Origin: Candidatus Krumholzibacteriia bacterium
Lineage (GTDB): Bacteria; Krumholzibacteriota; Krumholzibacteriia; JAJRXK01
Length of the DNA: 64,000 bases
Direction: 5' to 3'
Assembly: GCA_029932915.1 (NCBI GenBank)
Contig: JAOZPE010000011.1
Span: 1 to 64,000 of the forward strand
Position numbers and translations under genes: made by a program. A model generated the notes under the pieces. The model searched no databases and had not been told where the DNA came from. It was given only the letters and a program-made list of their open reading frames with translations. This document shows, in pieces, positions 48,385-57,276 of the stretch. Numbering within the stretch: position 1 is the stretch's first letter; the number at the start of each line of letters is the position of its first letter.

Positions 48385-49953
48385 TCAGCGAATCCACTCG
48401 AGACGGTAGAGGACGAGCTCGGGAAAGACATGACCCGAGAACTGGAAGGCCCGCGCCCACGACTGCGGACGTCCCCGCCACCGCCTGAGTTCGAGCAGAC
48501 GGACCGCCCCGCTGTCCCTGAGACCCAGACGGCGGTCCAGGCCATCACCGGCCGCCTGGGGCCACACCGGCAGCAACACATGCGTCGCGCCGTGATCGCG
48601 CAACCACTGCACCACCGCACCCTCCTGGGCGCGGGGCAACAGACGTGTCAGGTCGGGATCGGACAGGCCGCTGAGGTCGAGCATCCCTCCATCGTGGAGA
48701 TAGGCCGCCGCACCGACGTCGAAGACCGCCACCCGGCTGTCGGCCGGAAGGAGCCGGTCGAGCTCGGCCGCCGCATCCACGTGCACCCGTTGCAACTGGT
48801 CGACCGCATCGGCCCACAGGCCGGCGACCTCCGCCGTTCCTCCGATCCATCCGCTCAGGAGAAGGAGACTCGCAGCCGCTGCGGCCACGCGCAGACGAAC
48901 ACGCCCCTGCCACAAGCGGGCGGCGCCCTCCACTGCGAGCAGGAGGATCACCAGATGGATCTGGGGTTGGTAGCGCCCCACATGACCCCGATCGGGCAAC
49001 ACCAGCGCGTAGAACGACAACACCACCGCAGCCCACGAGATCAGCAGAAGGGCCCCGCGGTGTCTCCGCTGGAACACCGCCGCCAGGCCCAGGCCCAGCA
49101 CCGCGAGCAGGGAGAGCTTCCACAGCATGCGCGCTGCGACGAGCGCCGTGCTCGCGTGCGCGGACACGACGCGCCCCCCTCCCAGGTCGGCGCCGATCGC
49201 GTGGACCCACTGCCCGATCAGGGTGAGGGCTCCCCGGCCCAGGCTCCCAGACTCCACCGCCGGAGGCAAGCCCATCAGCCAGCGCCTTCCAGCCAGGGTG
49301 GCCGGAGGGAAGCGGCCCTCCAGTGCAGCGAGCATCGCCACCGCCGCCACCGCGAGCGCGGCACCGCCGAGGAGACGGCGCCGGTCGGAGGTGAAGACCG
49401 CGAAGACCAGGAGCAACAGGGCGGCGTCCGGCCGCAAGAAGGCCGCCGCGCCCACCCACAGTGCCGCCCGGGCGGGTCTCCGGTCGACGAAGGCGTGGAG
49501 ACCAGCCATCGAGAGGGTCAAGGCGGCCAGGGTCTCCATGCCCGACAGGGCCAGGAAGAGCAGGGGTCCGAAGAGTCCGGTGACCACGGCCACCACCCGC
49601 GCCCGCGTCGGCGAGGAAGCCAGCGAAGCCAGCAGCCCGGGCAGGGGCAGGAAGGAGAGGACACCCAGGAGCAGGGCCAGGCGGGGCGCGGCCCGCCATC
49701 CTCCCCACTCGCCGGCCGAGAGGAGCAGGGGCCACAGGGGAGAACTCTCGCCTCCGCTGGGCTGATGCGCGAAGAGCCCCCACTGATGGAAACGCGCCAG
49801 GTGCGAGGCGAAGGCACAGTGGATCCATGCATCGTCCAGGGGAAGGCCCAGGGGAAGGTGGCTCAGCGGCACCCGCACCAGGACGAGGAGCAGACCGGCC
49901 AGAGCCGCTCCCACTCCCCAACTCCACGGAACCCGCACCGGCTCTTCGCTCAT
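48385..49953 (-). CDS. Multi-pass membrane protein, GT-C glycosyltransferase-like
   Basis: About ten hydrophobic segments; LPLDDAWIHCAFASHLARFHQWGLFAHQPSG acidic loop after TM1; no family motif certain. Confidence 0.6.
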   Translation of the reverse strand: MSEEPVRVPWSWGVGAALAGLLLVLVRVPLSHLPLGLPLDDAWIHCAFASHLARFHQWGLFAHQPSGGESSPLWPLLLSAGEWGGWRAAPRLALLLGVLSFLPLPGLLASLASSPTRARVVAVVTGLFGPLLFLALSGMETLAALTLSMAGLHAFVDRRPARAALWVGAAAFLRPDAALLLLVFAVFTSDRRRLLGGAALAVAAVAMLAALEGRFPPATLAGRRWLMGLPPAVESGSLGRGALTLIGQWVHAIGADLGGGRVVSAHASTALVAARMLWKLSLLAVLGLGLAAVFQRRHRGALLLISWAAVVLSFYALVLPDRGHVGRYQPQIHLVILLLAVEGAARLWQGRVRLRVAAAAASLLLLSGWIGGTAEVAGLWADAVDQLQRVHVDAAAELDRLLPADSRVAVFDVGAAAYLHDGGMLDLSGLSDPDLTRLLPRAQEGAVVQWLRDHGATHVLLPVWPQAAGDGLDRRLGLRDSGAVRLLELRRWRGRPQSWARAFQFSGHVFPELVLYRLEWIR

Positions 49954-50215
49954 CTTCCCTCCCTTCGTTCCTCCCGCAGTTCGACCGGCGCGGTGCGATG
50001 GTTCTGTCCCAACAGCAGGATCCCTCTCGCTCAGACGTTCCATCTCCTGCGGTCGGAGAAGGAGGCCCAGGCGTACGCCAGGAAAGCCAGGGCATAGAGG
50101 GGAACCACGCCCCAGAACGGTACGGCCACGACCAAGGAATCCACCCCTGAAACCTCCATCCGTCGTCGCGGCCTCCACCTCGGCCGCAAGCGTCATCGCC
50201 GCCGATGGAGAGCCG

Positions 50216-51472
50216 TCAACCCCTGTCGGCCCGTCTTGCCTTCTTCCCGCTCCGGTGGCGTCGGATCAACATCACCGTCGCATCATCGGCCCACGCCTGT
50301 TCCTGTCCGAAGGCGAAGACGTCGTCGAGCAGGGCGTCGGGAATACGGTCGAGCTCTACGCCCTCGGCGAGCTTGCGGCGGATGAAGTCCTCCATCCGAT
50401 CGAAGCCGTATTGCTCGTCCAGACCCTGTCGCTCGATGATCCCATCGGTGTACAGCACGAGCACGTCGCCCGGTTGCATCTCCACCCAGCCACGGCGGTA
50501 CTGGAGATCCTCGATCGGACCCAGCACCAGGCCGGTCGACTTCAGCAGTTCCTTGGGACCCTTCGCCCGCAGCAGGAGCCCGGGATCGTGGCCCGCGTTC
50601 ACGTAGACGAAACTGCCGTCGCTCTCGAGTTCGCCGAAGAAGAGGCTGACGAAACGGCTGGTGAGACCGCTGCGGTGGATGACGCGGTTGAGGCGGGTGA
50701 AGATGGACGTGATCTTCAGATCCTTCTCCACCCCCATGCGCAGGCCGGTGATGACGTCACGGGCCTGGAGCGCGGCGGGCAGACCATGTCCCGAGGCGTC
50801 CCCGACCACCAGGCCCAGCTCGTCGGGAGTGATGGGAAGGAAATCGATGATGTCACCGCCCACCTGGTCGGCGGCGATGCTCTTGCCGGCCAGATCGAAG
50901 CCGGCGAAGGGAGGCGGACTCTCGGGAAACAGGCTGGTCTGGATCGAGCGGGCCTCGAGCATCTGTCCCTCGAGTTCCTGCTGTCGCAGGTGCGTCTCGA
51001 TGGCATGCCGCAAGGTGCTCAGGATGAGCATGGCCTCCTGCACATCGGCGTCCTCACTCAAGCCGAAGGCGGCGATGTAGTCGCGCGTCTCTCCGATGAG
51101 GAAGGCGGCGAAGTGCCGCACCCCCAACGACTCCTCCAGTTGTCGATCGACGCGAGGATCGTCCGGAGGGAAGTAGACGGTGCGGTTGGGGGGAATGTGA
51201 CGCAGCACCTCGTAGCCGCGGTCGATCCGGAAGCCGAGGATCTTCGAACCCTTGACGCCGAAGGAACGCAACACCACGTAGCCCTCGCCGTCGTCACGGT
51301 ACAGGCGGGCCGATTCCAGCCCGATCCAGTCGGCGAAGCTGCGGGTGACTTCCTCGAGCAGGGAGCTGAGCATGCTCTCGAAGCCCTGGGTCTGGTCGAT
51401 CCGGTCGAGCAGGGCATCGAGGCGGCGGTAGAAGTCGCGGTGGCGCAGGGCCTTGGTCGATCGCTGGGTCAC
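50216..51472 (-). CDS. GAF domain + PP2C (SpoIIE/RsbU-type) serine phosphatase
   Basis: ARSIQTSLFPESPPPFAGFDLAGKSIAADQVGGDIIDFLPI..LVVGDASGHGLPAAL..YVNAGHDPGLLLR..DVLVLYTDGIIE..WADDATVMLIRR. GTG start at 51472 with GAGG RBS. Confidence 0.92.
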   Translation of the reverse strand: MTQRSTKALRHRDFYRRLDALLDRIDQTQGFESMLSSLLEEVTRSFADWIGLESARLYRDDGEGYVVLRSFGVKGSKILGFRIDRGYEVLRHIPPNRTVYFPPDDPRVDRQLEESLGVRHFAAFLIGETRDYIAAFGLSEDADVQEAMLILSTLRHAIETHLRQQELEGQMLEARSIQTSLFPESPPPFAGFDLAGKSIAADQVGGDIIDFLPITPDELGLVVGDASGHGLPAALQARDVITGLRMGVEKDLKITSIFTRLNRVIHRSGLTSRFVSLFFGELESDGSFVYVNAGHDPGLLLRAKGPKELLKSTGLVLGPIEDLQYRRGWVEMQPGDVLVLYTDGIIERQGLDEQYGFDRMEDFIRRKLAEGVELDRIPDALLDDVFAFGQEQAWADDATVMLIRRHRSGKKARRADRG

Positions 51473-54129
51473 GCTTGCCTCACGGAAACTCCCGGTCCAC
51501 GGGGGGAAGGGCATGGACGGCTCCCGGGGTGACCGGGAAATCCCACCGGGAACGACCCCGTTGTTTCTAAGCCGAGGGCGGAGTCAGGGCAAGGGGGAAG
51601 GAGTCTTTTCGCCGGAAGGAGAGATCCGGGCCCGAATGGCATGGACTTGACGTTCGTTCGAAAGCTGCTATATCGTCTGGACAGGCGACGAAGCGTCGGC
51701 CCTCCATCGGTTCTGCCGGTGGACACAGGGGCGGACGGACGCGCCGCAGCGGCTTCGAGGCCGGACCCAGGAGCCTCTGGTGGATCGCCCACATCCTGAG
51801 GGCAACGCCCACCGGTGCGGGGGGAGGGGGAACCCCGCGCATCCGGTCGCGTTGCGGGGAGCGGGTTCGATCTGCTGGGGCTCCTGGGTCCGGCCTTCTT
51901 GACGAAGGGCGCCCAGCTCCGAGCGAGGCGCCCGCTCACCTGGTCGGCGATCACGATCTCCAGCACATAGCGCCCGGGCCCGAGGCTCGACACGTCCAGC
52001 GCGCCTCCCTTGACCACGTGCTCCCATCCGGAGACGGCCGTGCTCTCGTCGAGAAAACGGGCGCCCACAGGGTCGAGCGGTGTGAGATCGACCACGTCCC
52101 CATCATGCAGATTCCAGTCGTGCCCCCCACCCCGTCGGCGGTACACACGGTAATCCACGTTGAAGTGGGTGAGCCCGTCCATTCCCTTCTGGAGATTGTA
52201 GACCTCGTAGTACACGGCGAGCCGCCGCGCGTCGGCCGGAAGGACCCCGTCCACCAGCGGAAGGATACCGAAGGCGTGCTTCACCAGCGACGGCGGGAGA
52301 TCCTCCTCCCCGCTCAAGCCCTGGAAGGTCGAGGCCAGTTCGAGATCGCTGATGCTCAACGTCCCCTCCTCGCGCAGGGGAATGACGAGCCTCACTTCGC
52401 GCGAGCGGTGCGCGCCGTCGGACGGATCGAGGACGTCCACCGCGACCCGATACCCGCCCGGCGGCAGATCGGCCGCAAGGGACACCACCCATGCATCGGC
52501 GTCGCCGTCCTCGGGGACCAGACCCATGGCCCGGCGCAGCCGGTCGATGCGGTCCGCCGGCCCGACCGTCCTCTTCTCGTACTCCACTCGCCGGTCGTGT
52601 TCGTCGAACACCGCCCACTCGAGCTGGAAACCACCATCCCCGTCTCCCTTCCCATCACCGGTGACGCGCGCATCTCCCGAATCGGACTTGCGGCGCACCA
52701 GGATGTAGCTCTCCAGGGTGGTCGCTCCGCGGGGCCGATGGAACGCCGCCGTGTCCAGGGCGATCCCGAACGAGGGCTCGTCCCCGGCCTCCGCATCGGA
52801 GATCAGCAGGATGGGTTGGCGCTTCTGGGCGTTGCGCAGCAGGCGTGCGGTACTGTCGTGGGCCAGCCAGTCCCCGTTCATCACCCGGTCCTCGAAGAGG
52901 ATCGAGAAGTGGTTCCACGCGGAGCGGTAGTCCCAGGCCCACACCCCCACCGTCGAGGGCGGCAGGATCATTCCCGGTTCGAAGAAGAAGGTGGCCAGAT
53001 CGTCACTGCGCGAGCCATTGGAGGCGGGCAGGTACAGGGTGGCACTCGGACGTCCCCACCGGACCCAGGCCCTCCCCGGGGCACGATCCCATCCCCTGAG
53101 GCCGTCCTCGGGCCGGCCGAAGAGCAACTCGGCCTCGACCAGACGGCTCCAGTAGCGCAGCCGGCTCTGGTTGCTCAGATGGGTCGGCCAGGGATTCTTC
53201 CCCCGCCAGTAGTTCTCCAGGGCCTGCCGCAGGATCGTGCTGTCCTGGAGGGCCTTCTCCGCATTCAGCCCGTCCTCCTCCCTCCACCGGGGATCGAGAC
53301 GCCGCAGGGCCGCCGCCAGGGAATCCGGAGACAGACGGGCCGCCTGGTCCTCCAGGATCCGGCTCTGCTGGAAGAAGCGGCGTCCGTAGACGAAGACCTC
53401 CCGGGTGGCCGAGTCGGCCCGTGCCAGCGCGTGGTGGAAGTCCTCCCACGCCCCTCTCTCGTCTCCCCGCCGCGTCCGTCCACACGCCCGCAGCAGGAGA
53501 GCCGCCGCCGCCCAGACCGAATCGCGGCAGGCCGGGGCGAGCAGGGTGTCGAGTCCATCCCAGCGTTGCAGGGCCGCCCGATCACCGGCCAGACGCACCC
53601 GCGCCTCCAGGTCGGCCGGATCCACCCGCAGGGCGCGGGCATGGGCCCTCTCGGCCTCCTCGAAGGCGGCTGCATCGAGGGTGCGGCGCGCCAGCAGGAA
53701 ATGGAGATCACCGAGAAGGCGCCAGGACAGGGAACGAGCGGGGAAGTCCCGGCCCAGCTGCCCATACCACTTCAGCGCCTGGCGGTCGTAGTGCATCCGG
53801 GCCGCCGTCGCCGCCATCAGGCGGCGGGGAGCGTAGAGGGTCGGATCGAGGCGGGCCGCCTCCTCGAGCAACTCGAGGGCGTGACGGCGGTGTTTCAGGA
53901 GATTCGTGGCCAGCAGACGCTGGGCGATGGCGTAGACACTCTCCGCGCGCGCGGGGCCCTCCTGCCGACGGGCCAGCGCCTGCAGACTGTCGATCTGGGC
54001 GAAGAGTTCGTGCCGGGAGAGCCCCTCCCCGGCCACCGCAGGACGATCGGGACGGGGCGCCAGGCTGGCCGGGGTCATTCCGCCCAGGAACAAGGCGACG
54101 AGCAGGAGAAGGACTTCGTATCGACGCAT
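51469..54129 (-). CDS. GWxTD-domain-like secreted protein with N-terminal TPR-like repeats (3' end uncertain; true end may be near 51.9 kb)
   Basis: MRRYEVLLLLVALFLGGMTPAS signal; TPR-like helices; LRGWDRAPGRAWVRWGRPSATLYLP resembles the GWxTD-x-GRVYIxYGPPD motif. Frame stays open to 51469. Confidence 0.65.
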   Translation of the reverse strand: MRRYEVLLLLVALFLGGMTPASLAPRPDRPAVAGEGLSRHELFAQIDSLQALARRQEGPARAESVYAIAQRLLATNLLKHRRHALELLEEAARLDPTLYAPRRLMAATAARMHYDRQALKWYGQLGRDFPARSLSWRLLGDLHFLLARRTLDAAAFEEAERAHARALRVDPADLEARVRLAGDRAALQRWDGLDTLLAPACRDSVWAAAALLLRACGRTRRGDERGAWEDFHHALARADSATREVFVYGRRFFQQSRILEDQAARLSPDSLAAALRRLDPRWREEDGLNAEKALQDSTILRQALENYWRGKNPWPTHLSNQSRLRYWSRLVEAELLFGRPEDGLRGWDRAPGRAWVRWGRPSATLYLPASNGSRSDDLATFFFEPGMILPPSTVGVWAWDYRSAWNHFSILFEDRVMNGDWLAHDSTARLLRNAQKRQPILLISDAEAGDEPSFGIALDTAAFHRPRGATTLESYILVRRKSDSGDARVTGDGKGDGDGGFQLEWAVFDEHDRRVEYEKRTVGPADRIDRLRRAMGLVPEDGDADAWVVSLAADLPPGGYRVAVDVLDPSDGAHRSREVRLVIPLREEGTLSISDLELASTFQGLSGEEDLPPSLVKHAFGILPLVDGVLPADARRLAVYYEVYNLQKGMDGLTHFNVDYRVYRRRGGGHDWNLHDGDVVDLTPLDPVGARFLDESTAVSGWEHVVKGGALDVSSLGPGRYVLEIVIADQVSGRLARSWAPFVKKAGPRSPSRSNPLPATRPDARGSPSPRTGGRCPQDVGDPPEAPGSGLEAAAARPSAPVSTGRTDGGPTLRRLSRRYSSFRTNVKSMPFGPGSLLPAKRLLPPCPDSALGLETTGSFPVGFPGHPGSRPCPSPRGPGVSVRQA
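51564..51592 (-). promoter_or_regulatory. Sigma70-like promoter of the PP2C phosphatase gene
   Basis: Minus strand TTGCCC-N17-TAGAAA, ~90 bp upstream of GTG start. Confidence 0.5.
51647..51674 (+). promoter_or_regulatory. Sigma70-like extended -10 promoter pointing into structured region
   Basis: TTGACG-N16-TATATC preceded by TGC; no + strand CDS downstream. Confidence 0.6.
51681..51900 (+). ncRNA. Candidate structured ncRNA with long rod-like hairpin
   Basis: AGGCCGGACCCAGGAGCC (51758-51775) perfectly complementary to GGCTCCTGGGTCCGGCCT (51879-51896); nested pairs GATCG/CGATC, GCAACGC/GCGTTGC, ACCGG/CCGGT; promoter directly upstream. Confidence 0.45.
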
Positions 54130-54339
54130 GTCCCCATCCCTTCCGGATGGCGCGGTGCGGCCCTTCGATGCGCCGGCCGGGAGACCGCCGGTGGCCGGTC
54201 CGAGAGCCCACCGGCCCGGCCCGAGCGCATCCTCACGGTACGACGGCCCCGGGCCGACCCGCAAGGCGGCCCCCCGGGCTTGCCTCGACCGCCGGCTCAT
54301 GCGAACTTCGCGAGGTGGGTCCAACCCGGGAGGTCGACC

Positions 54340-54777
54340 ATGGCAAGCACCCCCTATCGCGAAGGCCATCTGCTGGTGGCTTCCATCCGAGTGCTGGAAC
54401 ACCTCCGCCACCACCCACCCCAGGAGGAGGAGATCGCCGAGCTGCTGGGCTGGCCCCAGGAGAAGGTCACCTTCCTCCTGCGCGGGCTGGTCGAGGACGA
54501 GATCCTCGCCCGCGTGGGCAGCGCCTTCGACGAACGCTACGAGATCCGGGACCACCGCAAGCTGGAAGAGCTGCCCGAGGAGGACACCGATCCGGGCATC
54601 GCGGCCGAACTGGCCGAATTCGACGAGAAACAGGCCCGCGAGCAGGAGAAGCTCGAGCGCCTCTTCCTGGAGGGCGAGGAACCCCGCAAGAAACGCCGTC
54701 TGAAGGACCTGGACGAGGATTTCCAGCGCTTCCGGAGCCAGAAACCCCCCGATCCCTTCTCCAAGGAGGGGGAATAG
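54340..54777 (+). CDS. Small hypothetical protein, winged-helix-like N-terminus and charged C-terminus
   Basis: MASTPYREGHLLVASIRVLEHLRHHPPQEEEIAELLGWPQEKVTFLLRGLVEDEILARVGSAFDERYEI; helix-turn-helix-like pattern. Confidence 0.6.
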   Translation: MASTPYREGHLLVASIRVLEHLRHHPPQEEEIAELLGWPQEKVTFLLRGLVEDEILARVGSAFDERYEIRDHRKLEELPEEDTDPGIAAELAEFDEKQAREQEKLERLFLEGEEPRKKRRLKDLDEDFQRFRSQKPPDPFSKEGE

Positions 54778-54869
54778 CCGGCCGCCGGGGGTCCGCCATC
54801 GGCCCCCCGCAAGCGGGCTCGAGTCCCTGTGGCGGCAAGCCTCCCCCTGGGCCTCTTTTGCCGGTGGAC

Positions 54870-54897
54870 TTGCCACCGCCGGCCCAATCGATATACT
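54870..54897 (+). promoter_or_regulatory. Sigma70-like promoter of rpmB
   Basis: TTGCCA-N16-TATACT, 90 bp upstream of ATG. Confidence 0.6.
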
Positions 54898-54987
54898 TGG
54901 GGATTCAACGGATCCGGCCCGTCTCGACGGGCCTTTGCGAGCGGCCCCCTGGACAGCGGCCCAGCGCGCAGGAAGAGGAGTTGCACC

Positions 54988-55224
54988 ATGTCTCGAGTCT
55001 GCCAGGTGACGGGGAAGCGCCCCATGTCGGGCAACCACGTCTCCCACGCCCACAACGTGAACAAGCGCCGCTTCCTGCCCAACCTGCACAAGAAGCGCTT
55101 CTGGGTACCCGAGGAGAACCGCTGGGTCACCCTCACCGTGAGCGCCAAGGGGATGAAGACCATCTCCAAGAACGGCATCTACAAGGTGCTCCAGCAGATG
55201 CGGGCCCGCGGCGAGAAGATCTAG
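54988..55224 (+). CDS. rpmB: 50S ribosomal protein L28
   Basis: [64 protein letters not shown]. Confidence 0.97.
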   Translation: MSRVCQVTGKRPMSGNHVSHAHNVNKRRFLPNLHKKRFWVPEENRWVTLTVSAKGMKTISKNGIYKVLQQMRARGEKI

Positions 55225-55414
55225 GCCCCCACCCCTTCGTCTCGACATCTCCGAACCCGACCCCCCCGCACTCGCCGCACCAGCGGGGCGGCGTCGTCAT
55301 GCCGTCGACCCTTCGAAGCTTCTTGCAGAGATTCCTGACGAGGGAACCGTCGATGTCCTAGAATGGGCGTCAAGCACGGATCACGTCGGCCGCCCCCCAC
55401 ACTCCCCCTCCGAG

Positions 55415-56266
55415 ATGCACGAGTTCTACGAGAAGATCCATCGGGCCCTGGAACGCGGTGAGACCGTCGCCCATCTGAAGGTCATCCAGGTGGACGGATC
55501 GGGCCCGCAGGAAGTGGGCGCTTCGATCCTGCTGCGAGAGGACGGCAGCTTCGAGGGAACCGTCGGGGGCGGACCGGTGGAGGCGGTCGCCCTGAAGGAT
55601 GCGGCCGAGATGCTGCGCAAGCGCCGAAGCGGCGTACTCAGCTACGATCTCGCATCGGATCTGGGGATGTCCTGCGGCGGCCGTATGCAGATCTTCTGCG
55701 AGGTCCTCGAACCCGGCCGGCGGCTGTTGCTCTTCGGAGCCGGCCATGTATCGCAGGCCACCGCGGCCCTGGCAGCGCGTTGTGGCTTCGAGGTCGTGGT
55801 CGTCGACGAGAGAGAGGAGTGGGCGAACGAGCAGCGCTTCCCCGAGGCCGCCCGCATCCTCAACCTTCCCATCGACCAGGCGTGCGCGAAGCTCCCGTTG
55901 CGTCCGCGCGACTACGTGGTGTCGGTCACCCGCGGGCACGTCTTCGACCAGAAGGTGCTCGAGTACTATCTCGATCACCCCCCAGCCTATCTCGGCGTGA
56001 TGGGCAGCAGCTCGAAGGTGGCGGGGATGATCCGCCGCTGCCGCGCCCATGGCTACCGCGACGAGCAGCTCGCCTCGGTGCACATGCCCATCGGCCTCGA
56101 CCTGGGCGCGGTCACCCCCGAGGAGATCGCCGTCTCCATCGTGGCCGAACTCATCGCCCATCACCGGGGACGCGACCGCCGCACCGCCTCCTCGAGCATG
56201 ACCTCGCTCAATCCGATCCATGCACGGGAGAACACCACGGTGACGGCCGACGACGATGAGGATTGA
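55415..56266 (+). CDS. XdhC/CoxI family protein
   Basis: GTVGGGPVEAVALKDA, MSCGGRMQIFCEVLEP, LLLFGAGHVSQATAALAARCGFEVVVVDERE, YLGVMGSSSKVAGM, IGLDLGAVTPEEIAVSIVAELIAHHRG. Confidence 0.93.
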   Translation: MHEFYEKIHRALERGETVAHLKVIQVDGSGPQEVGASILLREDGSFEGTVGGGPVEAVALKDAAEMLRKRRSGVLSYDLASDLGMSCGGRMQIFCEVLEPGRRLLLFGAGHVSQATAALAARCGFEVVVVDEREEWANEQRFPEAARILNLPIDQACAKLPLRPRDYVVSVTRGHVFDQKVLEYYLDHPPAYLGVMGSSSKVAGMIRRCRAHGYRDEQLASVHMPIGLDLGAVTPEEIAVSIVAELIAHHRGRDRRTASSSMTSLNPIHARENTTVTADDDED

Positions 56267-56912
56267 CTCGAGCGTGGCCCTGGTCCTGGCCGCCGGCCAG
56301 GGACGGCGCATGGGCGGTCCCAAGGCCCTCCTGCAGTGGCAGGGCCGGACCCTGCTGGAGGCCGTCGCCGAGGCCTACCTGGAGGCCGGTGTCCCCCTGG
56401 TGGTCGCCGTCGTCAACCCCCGGATCCCACCCCACCTGCCGTCCAACTGGTCCCGACTCGAAGAGGACGAACGGGCCGATGTGGCTCGCGAGGAGACCGG
56501 GCGCTTCTGCTGGACCGGTCCGGTCTCTGCGGAGAAGCCCATGATGGAGTCGGTCCGCTGGGGCCTGCAGGCGATCCTTCCCCTGCGACGGCAATGGATC
56601 TTCCTGCACCCGGTGGACACCGGGCCACCGCCGCCGTCGGTGGTGGAGCAACTCCATCGCCGGCTGAGCGAACACGCAGGGAAGGACCGGCGGGCCATCG
56701 CGGCCAAACCCACCAGCGGAGGTCGGGGTGGTCATCCGCTCCTGTTGCATGCACGCGCGCTCGAGCGGCTTCCCTGGCAAGAGGCCCCCACCCTTCGCGA
56801 CGCCCTCTCCGTCCTGGACAGCGAGGAGATGTTGCGCGTGGAGACGACGGATGCACGGGTGTTGCGCAATTGGAATCGGCCGGAGCAGTTGCCGCCCGAG
56901 CGGGGCGATTGA
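56256..56912 (+). CDS. MobA/MocA-like nucleotidyltransferase
   Basis: VALVLAAGQGRRMGGPKALLQWQGRTLLEAVAEAYLEAGV..GGRGGHPLLLHARALERL; overlaps xdhC-like gene. Confidence 0.85.
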   Translation: MRIDSSVALVLAAGQGRRMGGPKALLQWQGRTLLEAVAEAYLEAGVPLVVAVVNPRIPPHLPSNWSRLEEDERADVAREETGRFCWTGPVSAEKPMMESVRWGLQAILPLRRQWIFLHPVDTGPPPPSVVEQLHRRLSEHAGKDRRAIAAKPTSGGRGGHPLLLHARALERLPWQEAPTLRDALSVLDSEEMLRVETTDARVLRNWNRPEQLPPERGD

Positions 56913-56954
56913 AGCCGACGCGACGAAGGTCCGCATCCACCCCCCGGAACGAAG

Positions 56955-56987
56955 ATGCGCTCCCCGGCACGGCACCGGAGAGCGCAT
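56955..56987. repeat. Perfect-arm hairpin after mocA-like gene
   Basis: ATGCGCTC-c-CCGG-N7-CCGG-a-GAGCGCAT; no U-tract. Confidence 0.6.
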
Positions 56988-57087
56988 GGATACGGTGCGG
57001 TCCAAGCCCCGGTGGAGGATGGAGCGTGGCCGTCACCATGGATCCAATCTGGAAAAAAATGGGGGCTTCCGCCACCCCATCCACGAA

Positions 57088-57118
57088 AAGAGACCCGCCT
57101 GGAACAGGCGGGTCTCTT
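57088..57118 (-). terminator. Intrinsic terminator downstream of tRNA-Asp
   Basis: AAGAGACCCGCCT-GGAAC-AGGCGGGTCTCTT 13-bp perfect stem; CUCUUUUCG on minus strand. Confidence 0.85.
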
Positions 57119-57124
57119 CGAAGA

Positions 57125-57202
57125 TGGCGGGAGCGACGAGACTTGAACTCGCGACCTCCGGCTTGACAGGCCGGCGTTCTAACCAAACTGAACTACGCCC
57201 CC
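57125..57202 (-). tRNA. tRNA-Asp (anticodon GTC)
   Basis: Minus strand GGGGGCGTAGTTCAGTTTGGTTAGAACGCCGGCCTGTCAAGCCGGAGGTCGCGAGTTCAAGTCTCGTCGCTCCCGCCA. Confidence 0.95.
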
Positions 57203-57276
57203 CGAAACGCCGGAATCCGTCGGGCCGGGCCCGGCCATCCAGCGGACGGGGAATCTAGCAATGCGGGGCCACCGTG

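Noticed and set aside
51681-51900. Calling the hairpin a 6S, SRP, RNase P or tmRNA gene
   Set aside because: Conserved core motifs of these RNAs were not found; only the architecture resembles 6S.
54129-55248. Minus ORF extension upstream of the GWxTD-like protein (track start 55248)
   Set aside because: Overlaps rpmB and the 145-aa gene on + strand; a signal peptide start at 54129 is more plausible.
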